Assembly: GCF_007559025.1 (NCBI RefSeq)
Contig: NZ_CP041765.1
Span: 1,546,679 to 1,610,678, forward strand
Direction: 5' to 3'
Source of the DNA: Tomitella fengzijianii
GTDB lineage: Bacteria; Actinomycetota; Actinomycetes; Mycobacteriales; Mycobacteriaceae
DNA: 64,000 nucleotides
Each line of letters begins with the position of its first letter. The first letter of the stretch is position 1. Positions 39,808 to 48,133 of the stretch are shown here, piece after piece. A model generated the notes under the pieces. The model was given only the letters and a program-made list of their open reading frames with translations. It was not told the origin of the DNA and searched no databases. Position numbers and translations under genes: made by a program.

Positions 39808-40176
39808 ATGCTGACCATTGCTTCACGCCTCGACGTCATGAACAGGCTTGGCCGGGCCATGGCGGACCCGACACGCTCCCGGATCCTGATGACCCTGCTC
39901 GACGGCCCGAGTTATCCCGCCGTGCTCTCGCGCGAGCTGGAACTCACGCGCTCGAACGTCTCGAACCACCTGACCTGCTTGCGCGACTGCGGGATCGTCG
40001 TCGCCGAACCCGAGGGCCGCCAGACCCGCTACGAGATCGCCGATCCGCATCTTGCGGCGGCGCTGACGGCGTTGGTCGACGTGACGCTTGCCGTGGACGA
40101 GAGCGCGCCGTGCATCGATCCGCAGTGCTCGGTGCCCGGGTGCTGCGGCGCGAGCGGCTCGGGGGACGCCTCGTGA
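39808..40176 (+). CDS. cmtR: CmtR-like Cd(II)/Pb(II)-sensing repressor
   Basis: 122-residue ArsR/SmtB-family repressor. From ATG 39808 the metal ligands fall at Cys57 and Cys61 (CLRDC) and Cys102 (APCIDPQC), the positions reported for M. tuberculosis CmtR, which confirms this start. The helix-turn-helix reads LTRSNVSNHLTCLRDCG. The C-terminal tail adds further Cys (CSVPGCCG). It should dissociate from DNA on binding cadmium or lead and derepress the overlapping ATPase gene (GTGA). Confidence 0.92.
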   Translation: MLTIASRLDVMNRLGRAMADPTRSRILMTLLDGPSYPAVLSRELELTRSNVSNHLTCLRDCGIVVAEPEGRQTRYEIADPHLAAALTALVDVTLAVDESAPCIDPQCSVPGCCGASGSGDAS

Positions 40177-42143
40177 GCGCGGCGTGCGACTGCGACGGGC
40201 CGACCACGAGCTTGGGCGATGAGGCCGTGGAGATGGAGCGTCCTTGGTGGCGGGATCCCGCCCTGCTGATTCCCATCGCTTCCGGCGTGGCGTTCGGCAC
40301 CGGCCTGGTCCTGGAGTGGTCGGGACTGCACATCGCGGCGCTGGTCGCGTTCTGGGCGGGCCTGCTGCTGGGCGCGTACACGTTTGTGCCCGGCGCGATC
40401 CGGAACCTCGTCACGAAGCGGAAGCTGGGGATCGCGCTGCTGATGACGATCAGCGCCGTCGGCGCGGTCATCCTCGGCTACGTCGAGGAGGCCGCCGCGC
40501 TGGCCTTCCTCTACTCCATCGCCGAGGCCCTGGAGGACAAGGCGATGGACCGCGCCCGCGGCGGCCTGCGCGCGCTGCTCAAGCTCGTGCCGGAGACCGC
40601 GACCGTCCTGCGCGACGGGACCTCCGCCGAGGTCCCGGCCAAGGAGATCGCCGTCGGCGACGTGCTGCTGGTCCGCCCGGGCGAGCGGGTCGCGACCGAC
40701 GGCCTGGTCCGCGTTGGCCGCTCCAGTCTGGACACCTCGGCGATCACCGGCGAGTCGATCCCGGTCGAGGTCGCCCCCGATGACGCAGTGTCGGCCGGTG
40801 CGATCAACACCGCGGGTGTGCTGGAGGTCGAGGCGACCGCGGCGGGAACCGACAACTCGCTGACCACCATCGTGGAGCTGGTCGAGCAGGCCCAGGCTGA
40901 GAAAGGCGACCGGGCCCGCATCGCCGACCGGATCGCCCGCCCGCTGGTGCCCGGGGTGATGGTCCTCGCTGTCCTGGTCGGCGTGCTCGGGTCGCTGTTC
41001 GGCGACCCGGAGACATGGATCACCCGCGCCCTGGTCGTCCTCGTCGCCGCCAGCCCGTGCGCGCTGGCGATCGCGGTGCCCGTCACCGTGGTCTCCGCGA
41101 TCGGGGCGGCGACGAAGTTCGGCGTCGTCATCAAGAGTGGTGCCGCGTTCGAGCGCCTCGGCGGCATCCGCCACCTGGCCGTGGACAAGACCGGCACCCT
41201 GACCCGCAACCAGCCCGAGGTCACCGCCGTCGTCGCCGCCGACGGGTTCGACGACGCCCAGGTGCTCGCATGGGCCGCAGCCGTGGAGCAGCACTCGACG
41301 CACCCTCTCGCTGCCGCCATCGCCGCCGCGGGCCAGGGAGCCCCGGCCGCGCAGGACGTCGCCGAGGCAGCCGGGCACGGCATCGGCGGCATGGTGGATG
41401 GCCGTCGGGTGACGGTGGGCAGCCCCCGCTGGATCGACGCGGGCCCGCTCAAGGTCCGGGTCGAGGGCCTGGAGGCCGAGGGCCAGACCTGCGTGCTCGT
41501 CACGGTCGACGGCCATCTGGCCGGGGCGATCGGCGTCCGCGACGAGCTCCGCCCCGAGGTCCCCGAGGTCGTGCGCGCGTTGCGGGGACAGGGAATCGAG
41601 GTGAGCATGCTCACCGGCGACAACGCCCGCACCGCCCACGCACTGGCGCAGCTGGCCGGGATCAGTGACGTTCATGCCGAGCTGAGGCCCGAGGACAAGG
41701 CTCGCATCGTCGCCCAGCTCTCCGCCCGGACACCGACCGCCATGATCGGCGACGGCATCAATGACGCCCCCGCCCTGGCGGGGGCCACCGTGGGCATCGC
41801 GATGGGCGCGACCGGATCCGACGCCGCGATCGAGTCCGCCGACGTCGCCTTCACCGGCCACGACTTCGCCCTCATCCCCCAGGCGCTGCGGCACGCACGG
41901 CGAGGAGGGGGGATCATCAACCAGAACATCGTGCTGTCGCTGGCGATCATCGCGGTGCTGCTGCCGCTGGCGGTCACCGGCGTGCTCGGCCTGGCCGCGG
42001 TCGTCCTCGTCCACGAGGTCGCCGAGGTCGTCGTCATCGCCAACGGACTGCGCGCCGCCCATGCCAAGCGCCCTGCGACGGCTGTATCGCCTGAGACGAC
42101 GTCACTGGCCGCGGTCCGCGGGTCAGAGATGGAGAGGACTTGA
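40173..42143 (+). CDS. Heavy-metal P1B-type ATPase (Cd/Zn/Pb/Co type, CtpG-like)
   Basis: 656-residue membrane pump. The transmembrane metal motif is SPCAL (ASPCALAIAVPV), the phosphorylation site DKTGTLT, and the hinge GDGINDAPALAGAT. The last helix pair carries HEVAEVVVIANGLRA in place of the HEGGT of typical P1B-4 pumps, as I recall for CtpG relatives. There is no N-terminal heavy-metal-associated CxxC domain; a short CDCDG segment could bind metal. Start GTG 40173 overlaps the cmtR stop. It exports the metal sensed by CmtR. Confidence 0.9.
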   Translation: MSAACDCDGPTTSLGDEAVEMERPWWRDPALLIPIASGVAFGTGLVLEWSGLHIAALVAFWAGLLLGAYTFVPGAIRNLVTKRKLGIALLMTISAVGAVILGYVEEAAALAFLYSIAEALEDKAMDRARGGLRALLKLVPETATVLRDGTSAEVPAKEIAVGDVLLVRPGERVATDGLVRVGRSSLDTSAITGESIPVEVAPDDAVSAGAINTAGVLEVEATAAGTDNSLTTIVELVEQAQAEKGDRARIADRIARPLVPGVMVLAVLVGVLGSLFGDPETWITRALVVLVAASPCALAIAVPVTVVSAIGAATKFGVVIKSGAAFERLGGIRHLAVDKTGTLTRNQPEVTAVVAADGFDDAQVLAWAAAVEQHSTHPLAAAIAAAGQGAPAAQDVAEAAGHGIGGMVDGRRVTVGSPRWIDAGPLKVRVEGLEAEGQTCVLVTVDGHLAGAIGVRDELRPEVPEVVRALRGQGIEVSMLTGDNARTAHALAQLAGISDVHAELRPEDKARIVAQLSARTPTAMIGDGINDAPALAGATVGIAMGATGSDAAIESADVAFTGHDFALIPQALRHARRGGGIINQNIVLSLAIIAVLLPLAVTGVLGLAAVVLVHEVAEVVVIANGLRAAHAKRPATAVSPETTSLAAVRGSEMERT

Positions 42144-42145
42144 TA

Positions 42146-42775
42146 ATGGAGATCACGTTGCAGTACTTCGACGGGTGCCCGAACTGGGAGGTGCTCGACC
42201 GGCGGCTCGCGGAGGCCGTCGGTGGCCGATCGAGCGTCCGCGTCATCCATCAGCGGGTCGAGACCGCCGAAGACGCCCAGCGCCTCGGATTCCACGGGTC
42301 TCCGTCGCTGCTCATCGACGGCGTGGATCCCTTCGCTGGCGATCATGCGCCTGTCGGGCTCGCGTGCAGGGTGTTCCGAACCCCGGATGGCGTCGCGGGG
42401 TCGCCGACCGTCGACCAGCTACGCGCCGCCATCGGTGGAGTGGCAACGTCAGTGGCGATGCCAGTCGAGTCACAGGTCGGTCCACTGGACCGGGTGCCGA
42501 TCGCCTGCGCGCTCACGCCGGGCGCGGGCAAGGAGCAGCTCGCGAGGTGGCGGTCCTTCGACGACGAGCACCTCCTCGAGGTCGAGCGCGCAGACGCCCG
42601 GCTGGTCGTGCACTACGCCAAGACCGACGACTCCGCGCAGCGGCTGCGCGATCTCGTCGCGATCGAGAACGACTGCTGCTCGTTCGTGGAGTGGGAGATC
42701 GACGACGGACCCACCGGCCTGCGCCTCATCGTCACCGGTACCGCGGATCAGCTCGCAGCGCTCAGCATCGGATAG
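42146..42775 (+). CDS. Two-domain thioredoxin-like/CC-motif protein of metal operon
   Basis: 209 residues in two parts. Residues 1-~95 resemble thioredoxin-like proteins of metal operons (LQYFDGCPNWEVLDRRL, GSPSLLIDG). Residues ~115-205 form a separate small domain with an ENDCCSFVEW motif, seen in short proteins linked to mercury and arsenic genes. A metallochaperone or thiol role is inferred, not shown. ATG 42146 has GGAGAGG at 8 bases; TTG 42140 is an alternative. The gene directly follows the ATPase. Confidence 0.7.
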   Translation: MEITLQYFDGCPNWEVLDRRLAEAVGGRSSVRVIHQRVETAEDAQRLGFHGSPSLLIDGVDPFAGDHAPVGLACRVFRTPDGVAGSPTVDQLRAAIGGVATSVAMPVESQVGPLDRVPIACALTPGAGKEQLARWRSFDDEHLLEVERADARLVVHYAKTDDSAQRLRDLVAIENDCCSFVEWEIDDGPTGLRLIVTGTADQLAALSIG

Positions 42776-42840
42776 TCCTCGCTGCGGCATCCAAAGCTCG
42801 TCCTGCACCAGCGGAGCATCCTCGCCTGTTGTGCCTTTGT

Positions 42841-42857
42841 ATCGAATAGTGTCAATA
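42841..42857 (+). promoter_or_regulatory. ArsR box 1, before acr3
   Basis: ATCGAATAGTGTCAATA, 8 bases before the acr3 ATG. It shares ATCGA-N4-YGTCAATA with boxes at 49460-49476 (minus) and 49497-49513, so the three are probably bound by the same ArsR-type repressor. Confidence 0.65.
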
Positions 42858-42864
42858 TAGAGGC

Positions 42865-43959
42865 ATGTCTAATCAAGCGGCGAACGTTGCGCCTCCGGCG
42901 ACCCGACGGCTCTCGACCTTGGACCGGTGGCTGCCCGCCTGGATCGGCCTGGCGATGGTCGCCGGCCTGCTCCTCGGCCGCATCGTCCCCGGCCTGTCCG
43001 GCCTGCTGTCCCAGCTGGAGGTCGGTGGGATCTCGGTGCCGATCGCGCTGGGACTGCTGGTGATGATGTACCCGGTGCTCGCGAAGGTCCGCTACAACCG
43101 GGTCGCCGCGGTCGCCGGCGACAAGAAGCTGCTGATCTCCTCGCTGGTGCTGAACTGGCTCGCCGGCCCGGCGGTGATGTTCGCACTCGCCTGGATCTTC
43201 CTGCCCGACCTGCCCGAGTACCGCACGGGCCTGATCATCGTCGGCCTCGCCCGGTGCATCGCGATGGTCGTGATCTGGAACGACCTGGCCTGCGGAGACC
43301 GCGAGGCGACCGCGGTGCTGGTCGCGATCAACTCGGTGTTCCAGGTCGTGATGTTCTCGGTGCTGGGCTGGTTCTACCTCACCGTGCTGCCGGGATGGCT
43401 GGGCCTGGACACCCAGGGCCTGGACGTGTCGGTCTGGCAGATCGCGCTCAACGTCCTGGTCTTCCTCGGCGTCCCGCTCGTCGCCGGCTTCGCGTCCCGG
43501 TGGATCGGCGAGAAGCGCAGGGGCCGGGAATGGTACGAGGACACGTTCCTGCCCCGGATCGGGCCGTGGGCGCTGTACGGGCTGCTGTTCACGATCGTGC
43601 TGCTCTTCGCCCTCCAGGGCGAAGCGATCACCTCGAACCCGCTCGACGTCGCCAGGATCGCGCTGCCGCTGCTGGTCTATTTCGCGATCATGTGGCTGGC
43701 CGGGATACTGCTCGGCCGAGGCCTCGGACTCGGCTACGCCCGGTCGACAACGCTCGCGTTCACCGCGGCGGGCAACAACTTCGAGCTCGCCATCGCCGTC
43801 GCCATCGGCACCTTCGGTGCCGCGTCCGGTCAGGCGCTGGCGGGCGTCGTCGGCCCGCTCATCGAGGTGCCGGTGCTCGTCGGCCTCGTCTACGTCTCCC
43901 TCTGGGCCGCCCGCGCCTGGTTCCGCACCGACCCCTACGCCGAATCGAGTGCATCATGA
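42865..43959 (+). CDS. acr3: ACR3-type arsenite efflux permease
   Basis: 364 residues, ten predicted transmembrane helices. The family signature GLARCIAMVVIWNDLACGD carries the essential membrane cysteine, and FTAAGNNFELAIAVAIGTFG is in the second half. It exports arsenite. Its stop overlaps the ATG of the ArsR-ArsC gene (ATGA). The ATG is only 8 bases from an ArsR box, so the mRNA is likely short-leadered or leaderless. Confidence 0.94.
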   Translation: MSNQAANVAPPATRRLSTLDRWLPAWIGLAMVAGLLLGRIVPGLSGLLSQLEVGGISVPIALGLLVMMYPVLAKVRYNRVAAVAGDKKLLISSLVLNWLAGPAVMFALAWIFLPDLPEYRTGLIIVGLARCIAMVVIWNDLACGDREATAVLVAINSVFQVVMFSVLGWFYLTVLPGWLGLDTQGLDVSVWQIALNVLVFLGVPLVAGFASRWIGEKRRGREWYEDTFLPRIGPWALYGLLFTIVLLFALQGEAITSNPLDVARIALPLLVYFAIMWLAGILLGRGLGLGYARSTTLAFTAAGNNFELAIAVAIGTFGAASGQALAGVVGPLIEVPVLVGLVYVSLWAARAWFRTDPYAESSAS

Positions 43960-44957
43960 CCACTGCCGAGATCCTCACCGATACCGAGGCCTGCGCGCCG
44001 TCCGTCACGCACGCGATCGGCCAGGACGCCGCCGTGACGGTGGCGGCCGCGCTGAAGGCGCTCGCGGAGCCGCTCCGGCTGCGGATGCTCTCGGCGATCG
44101 CGACCGACCCCCGCGGCGAGTCGTGCGTGTGCGACCTCGCCGAGCTCGCCGATGTGTCCCAGCCCACAGTCTCCCATCACCTGAAGGTTCTCAAGGAGAC
44201 CGGGCTGCTGCTGTCCGAACGCCGCGGCACCTGGGTCTGGTATCGGATCGCCCCGGCGAGGCAGCGCGCCGTCTCCGCACTGCTCGACGCGTTCGCCCCC
44301 GCCGCAGTCGCCGACGCACCCGAGCAGGCCGACCCCCGCGCCCAGGCGCTGCCGGACCTGGACGGCCGGGTCACCCGCCTCGGCGAGGAGCTGGCCGCCG
44401 AGGTCAACGGCCTCAATCGCGACCTCGTGATCGCGATCGTGCGCGAGTCCTACGCGGGCCTCGCGCGCTCGGCCAAGCTGACCCAGCACATGATCCCGCT
44501 CACCGAGCGCTTCGCCAGGCAGCGCCTCGCCGACCTCGCCCGGGACCGGGAGACCGGAGTGCCGCAGGTGCTGTTCGTGTGCATCCAGAACGCCGGCCGG
44601 TCCCAGCTCGCCGCCGCACTCGTCAACCAGCTCGCCGACGGCCGCGTGATCGCGCGCTCGGCCGGGTCGATGCCGGCGGCCGACGTCCAGCCGCACGTGC
44701 GTTCCCTGCTCGCCGGGATCGAGGGCGAGGACGAGGCCGCGACTGCGTTCCCGAAGCCGCTCACCGATGACGCGGTTCGCGCCGCCGATGTGGTGGTCAC
44801 GATGGGCTGTGGCGACGTGTGTCCGATCATCCCCGGCGTCCGCTACGAGGACTGGTCCGTCGGAGACCCGGCGCTGGCCTCGCGCGAAGGCGTCGATGCG
44901 ATCCGCGACGACATCGAGCGCCGCGTCCGCACACTCATCGCTGCCCTCACCGACTGA
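43956..44957 (+). CDS. ArsR-ArsC fusion: arsenite repressor plus arsenate reductase
   Basis: 333 residues. Residues ~25-110 are an ArsR winged helix with the arsenite-binding CVCDL near residue 57 and SQPTVSHHLKVLKETG. A helical linker (RDLVIAIVRESYAGLARSAKL) follows, of the three-helix type found before some ArsC domains. Residues ~200-333 are a low-molecular-weight phosphatase-fold arsenate reductase with P-loop FVCIQNAGRSQ and resolving-cysteine segment TMGCGDVCP, both intact. A sensor and reductase in one chain is known in actinobacteria. Confidence 0.9.
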   Translation: MTTAEILTDTEACAPSVTHAIGQDAAVTVAAALKALAEPLRLRMLSAIATDPRGESCVCDLAELADVSQPTVSHHLKVLKETGLLLSERRGTWVWYRIAPARQRAVSALLDAFAPAAVADAPEQADPRAQALPDLDGRVTRLGEELAAEVNGLNRDLVIAIVRESYAGLARSAKLTQHMIPLTERFARQRLADLARDRETGVPQVLFVCIQNAGRSQLAAALVNQLADGRVIARSAGSMPAADVQPHVRSLLAGIEGEDEAATAFPKPLTDDAVRAADVVVTMGCGDVCPIIPGVRYEDWSVGDPALASREGVDAIRDDIERRVRTLIAALTD

Positions 44958-44972
44958 AGGAACAGAACCCTC

Positions 44973-45839
44973 ATGCCTGAACAGACTCCCTCCGCACCGA
45001 AGCCTTCCGTGCTCTTCGTGTGCGTCCACAACGCCGGCCGCTCCCAGATGGCGGCAGGTTTCCTGCGCCATCTGGCCGGTGACCGCATCGACGTCCGTTC
45101 CGCGGGCTCGACGCCCGCCGACCAGATCAATCCGGTCGCCGTCCAAGCGATGCTCGAGGAGGGCATCGACATCGCCGCCGAGCAGCCCAAGATCCTCACG
45201 ACCGAAGCGGTGCAGGACTCCGACGTCGTGATCACCATGGGATGCGGCGACACCTGCCCCTTCTACCCCGGCAAGCGCTACGAGGACTGGACCCTCGACG
45301 ACCCCGCCGGCCAGGGAATCGACGCCGTACGCCCCATCCGCGACGAGATCCGCGACCGCATCGAGAGGCTGGTCGACGAACTGCTCGCGCCCGCCGACGC
45401 CGAACTGGCGTCCGACCATGCGCCGTCGGTGCTGTTCGTCTGTGTCAAGAACGGAGGGAAGTCGCAGATGGCCGCCGCCCTCATGCGGCAGATCGCCGGT
45501 GACTCCGTCGAGGTCTACTCCGCGGGCACGGCCCCGGGGTCGTCGCTCAATGCGCAGTCTGTTGCCTCGGTCGCGGAGGTCGGGGCGAGCATGGCCGGCG
45601 AGCACCCCAAGCCGATCGACCCGGCCCTGCTGCGCACCGTGGACCGCGTCGTCGTCATCGGCGACGAGGCCGTCGTCGAGCCCACGCCGGGGATGGCCGG
45701 GACCATCGAGACCTGGAACATCGACGAGCCGTCAGACCGCGGGATCGAGGGCGAGGAGCGGATGCGGCTGATTCGCGACGAACTCGCCGAGAAGGCCCGC
45801 GGCCTCCTCTCAGAGCTGGTCGTCTCGTCGAAGGCCTGA
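44973..45839 (+). CDS. arsC: Tandem arsenate reductase (ArsC-ArsC)
   Basis: 288 residues with two low-molecular-weight phosphatase-fold domains. Domain 1 (~10-135) has an intact C-x5-R loop (CVHNAGRS) and TMGCGDTCPFYPG for the thiol relay. Domain 2 (~148-285) reads CVKNGGKS, so the P-loop Arg is Lys, and it lacks the GCGDxCP segment (it has VVIGDEAVVEP). Domain 2 is probably structural or regulatory. It lies 15 bases after the ArsR-ArsC gene in the same operon. Confidence 0.88.
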   Translation: MPEQTPSAPKPSVLFVCVHNAGRSQMAAGFLRHLAGDRIDVRSAGSTPADQINPVAVQAMLEEGIDIAAEQPKILTTEAVQDSDVVITMGCGDTCPFYPGKRYEDWTLDDPAGQGIDAVRPIRDEIRDRIERLVDELLAPADAELASDHAPSVLFVCVKNGGKSQMAAALMRQIAGDSVEVYSAGTAPGSSLNAQSVASVAEVGASMAGEHPKPIDPALLRTVDRVVVIGDEAVVEPTPGMAGTIETWNIDEPSDRGIEGEERMRLIRDELAEKARGLLSELVVSSKA

Positions 45840-45846
45840 ACCCGGG

Positions 45847-47085
45847 TCACGCCGTCCGCTCGGCCGTGGCCGCCGCCCGGCGGGGAGCCTGGGTGCGTGC
45901 ACTGGCGATCATGAGCACCGTCCCGACCGCCGCCAGGGCCGCGAGGACGACGAACGCGTGCGCGTAGCCGCCGGTCGTCTCGGCCAGCACCGCGCCGGCG
46001 AACGGGGCGAGGGCAGTGGCCAGCAGCACCGGCAGGCCCAGGACGCCGGAGAGGTGGCCGTATGCGCGCGGGCCCCAGCGGTCGGTGATCGCGGTCGCCT
46101 GCAGCAGGGTCGCGATCCCGCGCCCGATCCCGGCAGTCATTGACGCCGCGACCAGCAGGCCGACCGGACCCGGCACGACGGCCAGGGCGAGCGTGCTCGC
46201 CGACACCAGCACGAACACCGTCGCGGTGCGCGCGGTCAGCGGGACGCGGCGCGCCAGACCGGTGTAGACGAGGCGGCCGGCGACCTGCCCGATGCCGCCG
46301 AGGCCGAGCACCCACGCCGCGGCCTGGGCGTCGAGACCGCGCTCGAGCATGAGCGGGACCAGGGCGAGCAGACCTGCGTACATCGCCAGCGACACCGCGG
46401 TCAGCCCGGCCGCGAGCAGCCGGAACTGGGCGCTGCGCAGGACCTCCGATGCGTAGGCGCGGTCGACGGCGGGTTCCTCGGGCCGCTGCTTCGCGGGCCA
46501 GGGCCGACGCAGGAGGAACCAATGCGCCGGGACCGTGAGGACGGCGAGGACTACCGCCGCCCACAGGTAGGTCGCCCGCCAGCCCGCGTGCGCGCCGACG
46601 GTCGCGGTCAGCGGAGCGAACACCGTGCTGGCCAGTCCGGCGACCAGGGTGAGCGTCGCCAGCGCACCCAGCTGACGAGGAGCGAACCAGCCGGTGATCG
46701 CGGCGAAAGCCGGCGGGTAGAGCACCCCGGCCATCGCGACCCCGGCGAGCACCCAGCCACCGACGAAGACCGGCAGTTCCGGCGAGACGGCGATCACGAC
46801 GAGGGCGAGGACGCCGAGGATCGAGCCGGCGGTCATGACCAGACGCGGCCCGCGCTGGTCGATGATCCGGCCGACCGGCACCCCGGCCAGCGCGGAGACG
46901 ACCAGCGCGGCCGAGAACGCCGAGGCGACGACGATCGGCGACCAGCCGGTGTCGGCGCTGATCCGCGGGGCTAGGACGGGGAAGGCGTAGTAGAGCAGGC
47001 CCCAGGAGACGATCTCGGTCACGCACAGCGCCACCAGCACCGTCCCCAGCGCTGGGCGTGTCGCCGGCTCAGGCAACGGCGGCAC
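45847..47085 (-). CDS. MFS transporter of arsenic operon
   Basis: 412 residues with 12 predicted transmembrane segments and the MFS loop motif (VPVGRIIDQRGPRLVM). Start GTG 47085 overlaps the upstream monooxygenase end by 17 bases. It is last in a minus-strand operon of two flavin monooxygenases and this transporter, so export of an organic or oxidised arsenical is inferred. It converges on arsC, with 7 bases between stops. Confidence 0.85.
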   Translation of the reverse strand: MPPLPEPATRPALGTVLVALCVTEIVSWGLLYYAFPVLAPRISADTGWSPIVVASAFSAALVVSALAGVPVGRIIDQRGPRLVMTAGSILGVLALVVIAVSPELPVFVGGWVLAGVAMAGVLYPPAFAAITGWFAPRQLGALATLTLVAGLASTVFAPLTATVGAHAGWRATYLWAAVVLAVLTVPAHWFLLRRPWPAKQRPEEPAVDRAYASEVLRSAQFRLLAAGLTAVSLAMYAGLLALVPLMLERGLDAQAAAWVLGLGGIGQVAGRLVYTGLARRVPLTARTATVFVLVSASTLALAVVPGPVGLLVAASMTAGIGRGIATLLQATAITDRWGPRAYGHLSGVLGLPVLLATALAPFAGAVLAETTGGYAHAFVVLAALAAVGTVLMIASARTQAPRRAAATAERTA

Positions 47086-48133
47086 CCCGCGGCTGCCGAG
47101 CGAGAGCCGTGACCACGTAGTCGGCGTCGCGGTGGACCCCGCGCAGCGTGTTGGAGGAGAACGAGCGCTGGAACTCCAGACCGAGGAAACCCACACCCGG
47201 CAGCCCGGTCGCGACCCCACGGTCATGTCTCGGCATGCCGGCTTCGTCGAGGACGCCGACGGAGCGCAGGTACGGCAGATGCGGCCGGTAACCGGTCGCG
47301 AAGACCACCGCGTCGACCTGCTCCCGCGAGCCATCCGGCCACACCACACCGTCGGAGGTGAACTCGGCGAACATGGGCCGCTGGTCGGGACGTCCCGCCT
47401 CCAGCGCCTTCCGGTACTTGTCCGTCCCGATCACCGGGGTGCCGGTGACGATCCGGGCGAGGACAGACGGTGGCAGGAGGTCGGCGCGGGTGACCTTCAG
47501 CCACCAGTGCAGATCCTTCCCGGCGATGACCTGCGGCGCGAACCGGACCCGGTCCCGGACCGCCAGCGACGTCTTGGCGTGGTCGGCGAGCTCGTGGGCG
47601 ACCTGGACGGCGGAGTTGCCCGCGCCGACGACCACGACCCGCCGGCCCGAGAACTCCTCCGGGGACCGGTAGTCGGCCACGTGCAGGACCCGGCCGCCGA
47701 AGGCCTCTCGCCCGGGGATCGTCGGCACGTGCGGGTTGCCGAACGAGCCCGAGGCAGCGACCAGCGCATCCCCGACCAGGCCGGAGCCGTCGGCGAGCTC
47801 GACCGCGAACGACGGACCATCCGCGGCCACGCCGACGACCCGAGCCCCGATTCGGATCTCGACATCAAGACTGCGGGCATAGCCGCGGAGGTAGTCGACG
47901 ACCTCGTCGCGGCCCGGGTATCCGTCGGGGTCGCCGGGGAACGGGTGGCCCGGGAATGCGCTGTAGCGGCGCGGGGAGAACAGACGCAGGCTGTCGTAGT
48001 AGCGCGGCCAGGACCCGACCGGCTCCGGACCGACCTCAAGGACCACCGGCTCCCAGCCCTTCTCCCGCCCGGCACGGGCAGCGGCGAGCCCGGACTGGCC
48101 GCCGCCGACGACGATCAGGCGGCCGCGGCTCAT
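47069..48133 (-). CDS. arsO: ArsO-like flavin monooxygenase
   Basis: 354-residue FAD/NADPH oxidoreductase. FAD-binding GGGQSGLAAA is near the N-terminus, a second GxGxxG (VVGAGNSAVQVAHEL) near residue 170 is for NADPH, and VFATGYRPHLPYL is the FMO/YHS-type ATG motif. ArsO is the name used for such genes in actinobacterial ars operons; its reaction is not established. The start overlaps the upstream monooxygenase stop (ATGA). Confidence 0.82.
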   Translation of the reverse strand: MSRGRLIVVGGGQSGLAAARAGREKGWEPVVLEVGPEPVGSWPRYYDSLRLFSPRRYSAFPGHPFPGDPDGYPGRDEVVDYLRGYARSLDVEIRIGARVVGVAADGPSFAVELADGSGLVGDALVAASGSFGNPHVPTIPGREAFGGRVLHVADYRSPEEFSGRRVVVVGAGNSAVQVAHELADHAKTSLAVRDRVRFAPQVIAGKDLHWWLKVTRADLLPPSVLARIVTGTPVIGTDKYRKALEAGRPDQRPMFAEFTSDGVVWPDGSREQVDAVVFATGYRPHLPYLRSVGVLDEAGMPRHDRGVATGLPGVGFLGLEFQRSFSSNTLRGVHRDADYVVTALARQPRGAAVA

